From assembly GCA_037903355.1 (NCBI GenBank), contig JBAJFE010000014.1, forward strand, positions 1,116,001-1,180,000: a stretch of 64,000 bases of DNA, written 5' to 3'. This DNA is from Trichuris trichiura. Its lineage: Eukaryota; Nematoda; Enoplea; Trichinellida; Trichuridae. Below are positions 53,601 to 64,000 of the stretch, one piece after another. The notes beneath the pieces were generated by a model. The model was given only the letters and a program-made list of their open reading frames with translations, was not told where the DNA came from and searched no databases. The position numbers were made by a program, and so were the translations under genes. Numbering within the stretch: the stretch's first letter is position 1; each line of letters starts with the position of its first letter.

Positions 53601-55849
53601 TTTGAAACATTGAATAAACTTTATTGGATGTAAGCTACAAAGCTGCAGAAGTAGCTTTCTCGTGACACTACTCGCAGTGTACTCTAAACTGCCGCTAGGC
53701 GATCTATTAGGTTAAATTATTTATCGTCACGGCGGGAAAATTTAGGGAGATCGATTATGCTGTGGTGGCGGATCAAGCAAGAAAGTTTCGTCTTTTGTAA
53801 AAATGCGTTTGTTTAACAACGTAAAGCGAAACCAGATAACGAAATTCGCATTTCGCCTATTTTTTTGATTTCAAAACAGGGTACACCGTGACGTCAGCAT
53901 GGTAGACTTTTCAGCACTATTTTTTAACACGCATCTGCTTTATGACGACCTCATGCAAATGCTCTCAGTAAACCAGCGATTTTCGAAAAGCAACAGTGAT
54001 AACTGTTGGTAACTTGCAAAAGGTTGCTAACGTTGAAAACGTCATTAATGCTTCAATCAGCAGCGTTTTTTTTGGGCTCACGAAAACTTTCGTGTTGATA
54101 ATACAATCAAGGATGAAGTTTCACTGTGTGATATATACGGGTAAAAGTGGCGTATTATTAATACCAGTGAAACCCTGTATTGAAGCATTCGAAAGATATG
54201 GCTCTTTTCGGGAGTACTTTTCTTCGTTATCAGCGTCGGCATAATCCCAAAACGAGCAGGAAAGTTACTTCCCGGAAACCTATTTTTTAAAATGCTTCGA
54301 TAAACGGCGGTCTACCATGTATGAATACTATTAACTTTCAAGAAGCGGCCAAAAGTATCCTATTTTTCGAAGGCATAAGCAATCGCAAAAGAGAATCATA
54401 TTATCAGTGGTCCACACAACTGCTGCGTTTATGAAACTATGAAACTTATCCAACAATCAAGCTCATGAGAAACCGTAAATGCATTGAAAACCTCGCTATT
54501 TCAACCATAATTTTCATGGACTGAAGTAGCATCATTCCATGTTATTATGAGCACTTTATTTAGCTTGGTTCACCAATGGGCAACAATTAATAAATTGTGT
54601 AAACGAAGATGTAAATTTCCAACATGCTTATGGTTTGTCAAAATCCATATCTTTGGATAAACTTTATGAACGCTGTCATGGCCTACATTCCCGCCACTGC
54701 CTTTCCCCTTGTATTTTTATGTGACGACGAGCGCTTTGTTAGTTCAACGTTCCGCACATCTAATGTATTAGTGTAACCAAACGATAGCCTGCAAAGTAAT
54801 TAATCATTTTATTTGTACCAGCTGTATTGCAGTACGATTCCAGATTTGGCGCCGTGCAAAAGCGGATGTCAGTATAAAAAGAGTTTGACATTTCCTGACA
54901 ACAAAACAGTTAGTAGTCTGCGGTCCTCTGAATTTAAATAACATTTATTATTGTTTTAACTAGTTTAGAGAGAGTGGCACAGATCAGTATAGTCAACAGG
55001 ATGTTTTAAATGTCAGCTGAATGGCTTCTACAGAAAGTACGTTCGATTCATTACGGTAGATTTATTGTGCCATCAAGACAATAGTCGCTTTCATTTTAGC
55101 GTCAATTGATTTTAAGCTTTTCTTTTACCACATTAACAACACAATTTACGCCGTTAATCACTGGTAATGATTGTGCAGGTATGAATCGCAGTGAGAATCT
55201 TCCGAGTTCATGCGCACACAAGCACATTTTCTATTGTAATAAACTGAACTTGCATTCATGCTTTATGAATACAGCAAAAACAATGTAACGCTCATCTAGT
55301 AGAGCTACGCAGGGGAATAATCGCGCCAGTCTACATTGTCGCACGTAATTCAGCTGCGATTTATTAAACTTTCGTCTGTCAACATCCGCCTGTTAGCTAA
55401 ACCTATTTCACAAATTCTTTGCAACAAATTACTCAAGTCAGTTTCCGTTCCATATCTTCTCTCTGCTACTTTTTAAGATTATGATTCGATTAATTCTCTG
55501 ACGATATGCAAACTGTTCTTTTGTCCATAAGATTATCTAAACTGGCTTTCTAAGATATTTGCAACATAAGGCAACAATAAAAAATGTAAGATAATCAGAG
55601 CAGTTACAATGAAGGCTTTCAACAAATTTTTACCGTCACTGATGACTACTGCAGCTTGTCAAGGTTGTGCGAAACTGCTACTTTAGCTTTCCGCTTTGGC
55701 CGTGTATTGTGGTCAGGCATAAGGATAGATAAACGCTTGCAACAAAAATGGGATTTTGATTTGACGTCCACTGCTCTTTAAATTATCAAAACGTAATGCG
55801 AGAAACTACTTAAGAAAGAAAGTTTGGTTTTGCAAAAGTAATTTCTTTC
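50640..55849. other. no gene supported
   Basis: AT-rich spacer. A block of about 60 bp near 51,070-51,130 (GCGCATTGGCATTTTCAAC) recurs near 53,258-53,320, so one dispersed repeat lies here. The ORF at 53,143 includes that repeat. Confidence 0.45.
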
Positions 55850-55885
55850 TTTAATTTCGTTCACCATCGTCAGCGTTACGGCTTT

Positions 55886-56830
55886 TCAAAAGTTAACAGT
55901 TAAACCGACGGACTTCATGACCAGCTGACGGTCTTCGTAAGATCCATGGTCGAGTTCATCACGGCAGTTTTCAAATCTGAAGCACAGCTGTCTAAACTCT
56001 GCATCCCGGATATTCGAAGAGTTTTAAAGAGCAGGTGAAAAACAATGTTTCATACTGACTAAATTAAGTCTTAGCTGACGATTATACTTACCGTTATATT
56101 CTTTTCGGGCGCATTCTGACATACAGCGTGCAAAGATGGATTTTAGGACGGCACAATTCGTGTTTATACTGTCACATTCCTTGGCTGGTGCCATTCGGTC
56201 CACACAAGCCATATGCAAATCATTACAAGCCGCCAAAACCATATTTGATGACTGACAAGCGCCGAAAGTGCAATCGTATTCCTTTTCTACGTAACTGTTA
56301 TGTTCCTAAAAATATAATCAGCATGTTCGTTGTACACCTTGCGTTTATGAGTAAAGCATTAAATAATCCTGAAACATCTAGAAGTGTCTCTCAAAAACAC
56401 GCCATATCACTTCTGTTTTTTTCTGTCAGCGTATTTGCTTTTTTTTAAAGTAAATCGATGCTCTATAGCGTAGGTAGCATAACGATTATGAGAATTGCTG
56501 TTTCAGAAACCTAAATGCAATATTCAATGCAAAGGAAGTGTATTATTTGGGACTACGCTTTGCGAAAGAAAAATAAGCTTTCCATCTGCAGTAATAAACC
56601 CATAAAATGCGAACTGGCAGTGCAATGATCATTAAATATTCGATGCTGTTCTTCATGAAATAAATGGCTAAGAATATGGAGTCACTGCTTACTGGCAGTT
56701 GGTAAGTATTGCTCCAATAATCTTCGTCCACTGAGCTATCATACAGGTCGTTAAAATAGAAGGGAAGAACAGTCATAGCCAATCCTCCGCTGATGATGGC
56801 CAAGCCAAATAAAGTCAGCAAGCTATTCAT
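55886..56830 (-). CDS. secreted cysteine-rich protein (three exons)
   Basis: Exons 56830-56693, 56305-56092 and 55998-55886; phases agree at both GT-AG junctions (introns 387 and 93 nt), giving 154 aa. The ATG at 56,830 opens a signal peptide (MNSLLTLFGLAIISGGLA). The mature part begins acidic (YDSSVDEDYWSNTYQLP) and then has ten cysteines, spaced CTFGAC, AACNDLHMACVD, KECDSINTNC, ARCMSECARK and LCFRFENC, enough for five disulphides. It ends VGLTVNF and TGA at 55,886; an ATTAAA signal lies on the minus strand at about 55,850. The spacing is not one I can assign to a known family. An extracellular role is inferred from the signal peptide only. Confidence 0.7.
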
Positions 56831-59800
56831 GTTTGCTTCAGAATAACCCTGAAATTTGTAACTGCAATTCACATTCGTACAATCGCTTTTATATCTGTCG
56901 CGGTTCCAGTATGAGAAACCGGAAAGTTATACGGCCTCCAGCAGTTTGTTTACGCTGCGTAATGCAAGCTCAATCATTTATTATAAAACAAACTAGAATG
57001 GGAACAAAGCTGGCTTAACGGGTTATCCGACCAAGCAGTGCTGGCAACCCCATTTTGCTTGACTGAAGCTTTTGGGAAAAAGCAGAAAAATCACTGCACA
57101 CAGTACGTGTGTTTCCTGAACACATTAGAAAAAAACAGTGCTTTTGCAAGAAAGGAGCAAATACCATTTCTGGAGTAATTACAAGGTACGTGTCAAAGCA
57201 TGCATCCGTTAAAAAAATTGTTCAAAACTATTTCGTACGACAATCTTATCGACAGATTAGTAGCCAAAGTAGATCTCTAAAGCTTAAACCTAACTTCTAA
57301 CTTAGCGCTTCAATTTCAGCTCACTAAGCTCACATAACGTTGGAAATTTATTTTTTATAAACCTGCCCATTCAAATAACGTCTGAAAGATGGATTATGGG
57401 GACTAGTTCTATGCTAGTTCTATGCTATTCACTCCCATTAATAGCGGTAGCGACAATAAAGGGCTCAACGTGCACCTCAAACAGGTCCTGCTTCAACATC
57501 ACGAAAAATGGGTTGCAGCTGCCATTGTTGTCTCATGGCTGATTTACCTTGGCAAACAGTGGTTGCTGACATAATTTCTGTAAGCTTCCTCATACTAATC
57601 AAAAGTTTTCATCGAATTTTCTAAATAAATGTCTCATGTACCGATGTCATTGTTCACTCCAAATGAAGTTGAGCTTCTAAAAAGCTCGTATTAATGAGTT
57701 TGCATGAGCACTGTGAACCAACTGAGCCAATGTGCTTGAGTATGCATACAATGAAGGGAGAAAAAACGAATTGATAGGTGGATTACAAAAGCTGTCATTT
57801 TCTTTTAAAACGTTTTGCACATATTAAAAAGCTATTTTTGCGTTCTGCAAAAAATATCTAGCATCAGAGTAAATCCAAGCTTGCACTGGTTTATCAGAAG
57901 AAATCAAAGACTAGATATGCGGAAAAATTTTTCCCCCAGAAGTTCATTGCTCATTAGCCACAAACGTTGGACGTTTGCGTTCATAAGAAAAGCTTTGCTG
58001 CGCAAAGTTTCAATCGCTGCTAAAATTTCTTAAACTGAACATTTGCTTTAAATGGCAACGATTGGTTCCATTTCAGCTTGATGCTTTCTATCTTAGGTGC
58101 TCAAAGGCAATTTGCATACGGATACACATATTTTACTTAATCATCTGCGAATAAACGGTATACAGAAGCACTTAACCATTGGGGAATTGACTTTAAACCG
58201 ACACACGCACGATGTTTTTTCTGTAAACGAATTCTCGCGAGAACAGCAAGAACTGATATGATGAAGTATTTCCATTATTCTACAGAATGCTGCGGAAATT
58301 CTCATCTGACGAAAACAAGCTGCATTTTGTTACATCGTACTGACAAGAGGTATTCATCCTGCTGTCGAAATAATAGCCTACTTTTACGTGTCCACAATAG
58401 GCATAGCCAAATCGTTCTGACAAAAAATCAAAATGCTTTTTTTTCAACAGGCGGCGTGAACTCCAGGCAGAGTGAATGACAAAGCAAGTTCTAGACAAGG
58501 TCGCCACCATATCAAGTGAATTTGGTTCATATGCTTTATGGATACCCGTTTGTGTCACAAGTAAGCCTGCATAAACATTCTGCCACTAATATTGCAAAAC
58601 AGGGGAAAATTAAGCTCAAGGAGACGACATTTTCGAAAAATTCATAATGCTTAGATGAAGTCCCTAATTCATTGAACAAAGAAAAGGTACGAAGGCGCCC
58701 TTTTGTGAAAAATCTCACGCAATGCATCCTATCCGCATGCCTCCCAACGGGTATCAAATTCTGAATTCATTCAGTACTAATATTGCTTATGTCATTGCTT
58801 TGAAACATTGACCCATGCTGAAAATTAAGAGCATTATGTGATGAGCGAACTTCTGAAGCACTTGCTGCGATTGTGGCTGAGCATAGCATATTAAAGGATG
58901 GGAAACGTCTAAAGGGTAAACCTTTGCTCTAACGCACACTTCACACTGCCTGTTGAGAGTGTGTGCTGTATAACGCCATTTGAGCATGAACAGAGAAAGT
59001 TTGGTTTCTCGCTTGCGCTACTAAGTTTATTGAGCATTTTGGCCAGGAAATTCAAATGACTCTTCTGTTAAAATGTGGAGTAACATTGAGTAACGCAGGC
59101 ACTTTTAACAATGTCAACCGTGAGCGTTGTTTCCTGCTTACGAAACAGCTGTGCTTCATTCCATTCGGCCGCTCAGCTGTCCGTATGAAAACTGTTGACA
59201 GTGCACATTCTAGTCTAGGAAGTGATCCGTAGTTCGAAGGATACATGCCTCATTGATGCAACCACCAAGTTAAATCTAATAAGGGTGGAACTAATTTTCT
59301 TTACACTCATAACGCATTAATAACATGGAGTGCACTTAAACCATTTTGCCACTGTTGCAGACTTATTGACTGCAATATCTTAGGCAGCCGCTTCTAGAAA
59401 TTATGCTCAACCTATTATAGTTGATTATCTTTGCGTGGGTCAGCTGTTGGCACGACAAGCAAACTAAGCGTGTCGTAAACTTGTCGAAACGTTAACCTAT
59501 GGAAGGCATTTTTTAAATGTGAGAATAAAAAATGGCAATTTTTGAAGGAAACATTAATTTTTCACCTGAACGCGTCCGCAGTTTGAGCAAATTAACCGGT
59601 GGTATAGATAGGACGGAAACCTAAAAAGTAAGCCTGAGATTTTAACAGTATGTTTCGAACTATCCTACACTAAAGTAATTCTCTTCGCCACTAGTTGAGG
59701 CAGTAATAGTTTTAAAGCAATTATTATCATCATTCCATGAATCGAAACTTTCTTGCCATTATCATGTTAAGATTTGGGAAAAAAGATTAAAATTATATCA

Positions 59801-61334
59801 GATGCGTATACTTTTTGCCGCATGTCTTTTTGCACTGCAACTTTGGAGCAACTCCCGCCAGGAATACCGTTTACTAGCTGAAACTTTGTTCACGAAAGCC
59901 AGGTTGCAAGCTGTTTAAATTATTTTTCAAGGAAACTTGAAACAGGATTTTGTAATGTTTAAGTTAGTAAGATAACTGCAAGACTATGGCTACAACGTCG
60001 CTTATATTCCACAGAAGCGTCGTTACGCAGTGCCGTCACCACTTCAGATTTTTTTACGGAAAGTTTTTTAAACATGTGGCAGTGCTTAAGCAAAAGCAAC
60101 GCTGCTGATATTAAACATTACCAAAATGCATTTCAATCTGCAAAAGAACACTATTTTTGAAAGAACTGCAGCATTGCATTTTAATTGCATTCGTCAAGCC
60201 ATGTACCTTACGTTATTCAACTGGCTTCATCAGAAAAGAATAGATATTTCTATTAGGTGGTTACCCAACTTATTGACGGGCTGTCTACAAGGACATACTG
60301 AACAGTTTTAACAGCTTTTACATGCCAAGGCATTTCGTTATTATCAAAATTGCCCCCAGGCAATAAAGGAGAACAGAAACACACTTTTCATCGTAATTTT
60401 AACGATGAAGTCAGATATCTTAAAGGTGTCTACTCTTTTCTGAGTTACGAACGGTTGATCTAGTTTGTAATAATAAAAAAATGTTACTGGGATCTGTTTA
60501 ACTTAAGAACTGTTAGGTTCTCTTCATTCGTAAATAAAGTATAGAAAATCAACTGAATTAAATAACGTGGTCTTCACTCATCTGCCGAAACTGCTGATAG
60601 ATTTCACTGAAAACAGTGCAACAGTAGGTTGGCAAGTATTAAGGAAACTTCATTAAACTGCTGAACGCGGAGATCAATCGCAAATATCAAGGAATATTTC
60701 GCTCGAAATAATCATTCGCACAAATAAAAAACCTGAATAAGTAAATGCACTCCAGTCGTACTGAGAGTAAAAAGCAACACTTTTATCCTAGGAGTTGGAA
60801 TCAAAGTGACTCCTTCAACTGCCACATTATAAATGAGCTTAAGCAAATCACATTGCCAATGATTATGATCACGTATTCAATCTTTGGTCAAACATTTAAT
60901 TCTTTAAAACCTCTTTCTCAGCGTCGTAACAGGGCAACTGCTCATTACTGACAAAATATTAACGGATCAGTCTGCACTATCCGCTTTTTACGAACGAAAT
61001 TTAAAGAGAAAATGAAAAGCAGGTGCGCTGTAACTGGGTAACCAATAAACGTGAAAGCATAAGCTGTAATAAAATCTAAAATGTAATGCAGAATTTGAAA
61101 AAGGATGTTAATGGAAATGGCCTGATGCAAACGAATAAACAGACAAGTAAACTAACAGCTGAACGTAAGAAAAGAAGGACTTATATAGAGACAGGGAGAA
61201 GAGAGAAAAAGAAAAATTAATCGACTGTTCTTTTTAAGAGCGCCGCAGATCACTTAATGCTCCGTAAATACTTTGTAGGTTTTTGAAACTTGCTCCTCAG
61301 CGTCGTAATGGAAGAATTATTTATTATTAACAAT

Positions 61335-61335
<1 letters not shown>
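56831..61335. other. no gene supported
   Basis: Only short ORFs (up to about 92 codons) without domains or splice partners; AT-rich. Confidence 0.45.
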
Positions 61336-61371
<36 letters not shown>

Positions 61372-61379
61372 TATGGATT
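61332..61379. repeat. (TA)n microsatellite forming a perfect hairpin
   Basis: About 39 nt of alternating TA flanked by AATCCAT and ATGGATT, so the whole tract is a palindrome. Confidence 0.9.
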
Positions 61380-61543
61380 AATTTGCCACAGAAGACCGTC
61401 ATTAACCCAGTTTTTCCTGTTCCACATTACATCTTTAATGCTTCTGAGTTCCGCATTACAGATGTAGCTTTGCACATTTATTGATTACCAAATTGTGTTA
61501 TACACTCTAATTGCCTATTTATCTTTAAACCCCCTTCATAAGA

Positions 61544-61620
61544 AGCAGAGGTAGTAGTAAGCGGTTAGTGAACAAGGTTAGCAGACCGCGGTGCTGGGTT
61601 CGTGTTCCCCCGCCTGTTTT
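61544..61620 (+). repeat. tRNA-like SINE candidate
   Basis: GGTTAGTGAACAAGG resembles a Pol III A box region, and GCTGGGTTCGTGTTCCCC about 35 nt later resembles a B box/T-arm (GGTTCGAnnCC). The sequence does not fold into a full canonical tRNA by eye, so a tRNA-derived SINE head or decayed tRNA is more likely than a functional gene. Confidence 0.3.
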
Positions 61621-64000
61621 AATCTTGTTTTTTCAACATTGGAAAATAAACACGCAAATATTTTGTCCACAATAAGAATTTAGCTTCAGTTACAGTTACA
61701 GCAGAAGGAATTTGCTTGTATCAACCTGCCATGAGAAAGCAGCCCGAAACAGAATGTTTTGTGGGCCACCACTGGTGACGGATGATGGTTTAAAGTTGAA
61801 AGTCTCAGCAAGAATAAATGAACACAAAAAACGGGCACGTGCCGTAAAATAAAATAAAAGCTTCTACAACTTGGTATAGTATGATAACCGTACCGAACAA
61901 AACATCAGCGTTCTATCCAGACTCTCCGGATGGCAGGGAGCCTCCCAGCGTGATACTACGTTGCAGGCCTACATGAATAACGAATAATCAAGTCAGCTTC
62001 ACTAAAGCTTCTTTAAAATGCTTAATTTCTTTCCGGATCCAAAAATAATTACTGATCTGCCATTTTTATCATATCAGTAAATGGACGAATTCATTAAATT
62101 ATGCGAACCGATGGAAGGGATACCCTGTTTGTTAAACAGTTTATTGAAAAATGTTCTACAAAACTTTCAGCACCCTTCCCGTCCCACATTCAACGCTGAA
62201 AATACTAACTCCGCTGAAATAAGAGGCTTTGAAAAAATATCTGCCTTAAAGAAGTAATTTCAGCTCCCTTAGATTAACCGTTCTAATTGAATGCCGAAAG
62301 CATGCTCACATTTCAACATATCCTGAGAGAACATGGAGCTATCAAGAATTTGAGGATATATGAAAAAGAAACTGTTGCCTTTACGCCACTTTTGCTACTA
62401 CCTTGGAGGCAAGCAGTGGCTGCAGCCAGCAAGGAATTGTTGTCAAGATACCGAAACCACTGGCATCCTATTTTTTACTAATATCCTAACTGGCCCTACT
62501 ATTATCTCGAAATTAAAGCTGAGCTTCTTCAAAGGAATAAGATCTTGACTACAAGCTTCAGTGTGCATCACCAAGTAAAGTACTTTGCCAATGAACTTTG
62601 CTTGGAGTAAACTGAATCACATGACTACCTGACAAAGGCAGCCAAGCAACAATGAAAAGAAACCATTGGAAAATCAAGAGGAAAGACACACAGTATGCGG
62701 AAAAGCAGAACGGGAAGTAATAATCTCAGAAATGTTTAGACCTATTGGGTATGGAGTATTAACACCTTTTAGCTTACGTACGAACGTTACAGAAGTTATC
62801 CTGCAGATTTAATTGCTCCATTTGAAGCAACTTGGACGAAGTTGCCAACGAAGTATTTAAATTCAAAAGCGGTTTATTGACGGCAAGCAAATCAGACGAT
62901 ATTTACATAAATGGCTGAAGAACCTCTCAAAATGCGTGCAATTTTGATTTCGTCTTATCGATCCCGACCCGCATTTTCACAATTCAAACTGCACAGAGAT
63001 TTTTTTGGAAAAAACCACCGTTATCCTTTGTTCATCTTTGTCATTCTTGACCGCAAATGCACCGACGATAAGACGACGGATAGAGCAGCTGGTTAAAAAG
63101 CCTTTGCAGTTGAGCCATACGTGAAAATGCTCACGCGCGTCACCTATGCAGGTTGGGGTAACCACGTCCGGCAGTTGGCTTTATCGCATACTTTTGCGAA
63201 GATCGATCAAACTTTCTGCCTTCTCCTTGACAGCTCGCGCAAGCATCAGATCTCTGCGGTCCATTTGAGCATCATTTGTTGTTGGAAAACGTTCAGGAAT
63301 CAATTGTTGGCGAGTTCCAGTTTTTCTCATCAGCCACCCCATCTTCGAATGTATGATTTTCACTTCGGCTATCACCGCTCAGAGCAGCTCAAACAGGAAT
63401 GAGAAAGCACTTGCCACAAGAATTCAATGGCTAGGTAAGTCGCAATTTGTACAACGAAGTTACTTCAGCTTAAGTGACATTTATCTTCAAATTAAATTTG
63501 ACGCATTAATGGTGAAAATTTTAGCTGCAAACAAGGGGACTTCGCAGCACTACTATAATCGGTTCATCTTAAAACTGACGGCAGCGCTCATCGTTCAGCC
63601 TATCACTAAGAAATGGAAAAATAATGTCCAGGAGTTGCAGCATGAAAAAAATGTTTGTTAACTAGAAAAGATAGCATGTTTTAACATAGTCTGAGTCTTA
63701 TCGATTGACTGAAAAAATTAAGCGAGTATATTTTCTACAAACAAACGCCCCAAGATGACGTCCACAAAATTTTAGAAATAATTTTCAGTTAACCTGGCAG
63801 CACAAGAAGAAAAAGACTTTGTTGTTAAAGATGGTTCATCTCCTGTGATCTGTTTCTCTATAATCCAAGGATTTCTGGCGTATCCGTGTGCTGTTATGAA
63901 TCTTTCCTGTTAAGTAAAGTCAGACCCATGCAAAGACTGACTCCTTTAACCATTCCGTTTCAACTCTATGAATTAGTCTATGGAAAGATATCATCAATTA
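61621..64000. other. no gene supported
   Basis: Several overlapping ORFs of 60-102 codons around 62.3-63.7 kb on both strands; none shows a recognised domain. Confidence 0.45.

Overview
This is eukaryotic (animal) genomic DNA: AT-rich, with genes split by many short introns (mostly 42-69 nt, GT-AG, plus one GC-AG), AATAAA-type poly(A) signals, and abundant decayed DNA transposons and retroelement debris. The recognisable genes are conserved metazoan ones. Short introns, compact spacing and two TTAGGC-like tracts hint at a nematode-like invertebrate, but the taxonomic inference is weak.

Layout. 0-5 kb: a 3' relic of a Penelope-like retroelement (RT plus GIY-YIG, minus strand) beside a two-exon plus-strand gene for a membrane-anchored protein with a vWA-like ectodomain. 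5-17 kb: essentially gene-poor, holding foldback elements (one with a hammerhead-ribozyme-like core), a Tigger-type transposon relic, a short pogo/Tigger MITE and a degenerate 17-bp minisatellite. 17-24.5 kb: a C2H2 zinc-finger ORF, a diverged second copy of that region with a decayed zinc finger, a long snap-back palindrome and a perfect 179-bp tandem duplication.

25.1-36.6 kb (minus): a roughly 30-exon ASK-family MAP3 kinase (MAP3K5/NSY-1-like) with N-terminal thioredoxin-binding-like region, TPR-like/PH-like regulatory region, kinase, conserved C-terminal domain and SAM domain. 37.6-41.5 kb (minus): a 16-exon NSUN2 RNA cytosine-5 methyltransferase. 42.2-44.0 kb (plus): a five-exon CCDC12 (splicing factor) gene, head-to-head with NSUN2 across a 684-bp shared promoter region. 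46.6-47.2 kb: a candidate small membrane protein. 50.3-50.6 kb: a terminal exon of an unrecognised minus-strand gene. 55.9-56.8 kb (minus): a three-exon secreted cysteine-rich protein. 57-64 kb: no supportable gene; a (TA)n hairpin and a tRNA-like SINE candidate.

The genes do not form one pathway (stress MAPK signalling, tRNA/mRNA m5C methylation, splicing). The most unusual material is non-coding: snap-back elements whose arms carry splice-donor/acceptor sequences, foldback elements carrying hammerhead-like cores in a window that also holds a Penelope relic, and foldback elements whose tips are built from a 17-bp repeat. Several single-base frameshifts and an out-of-order coding segment in otherwise well-conserved genes point to sequence or assembly errors, or to local rearrangement.
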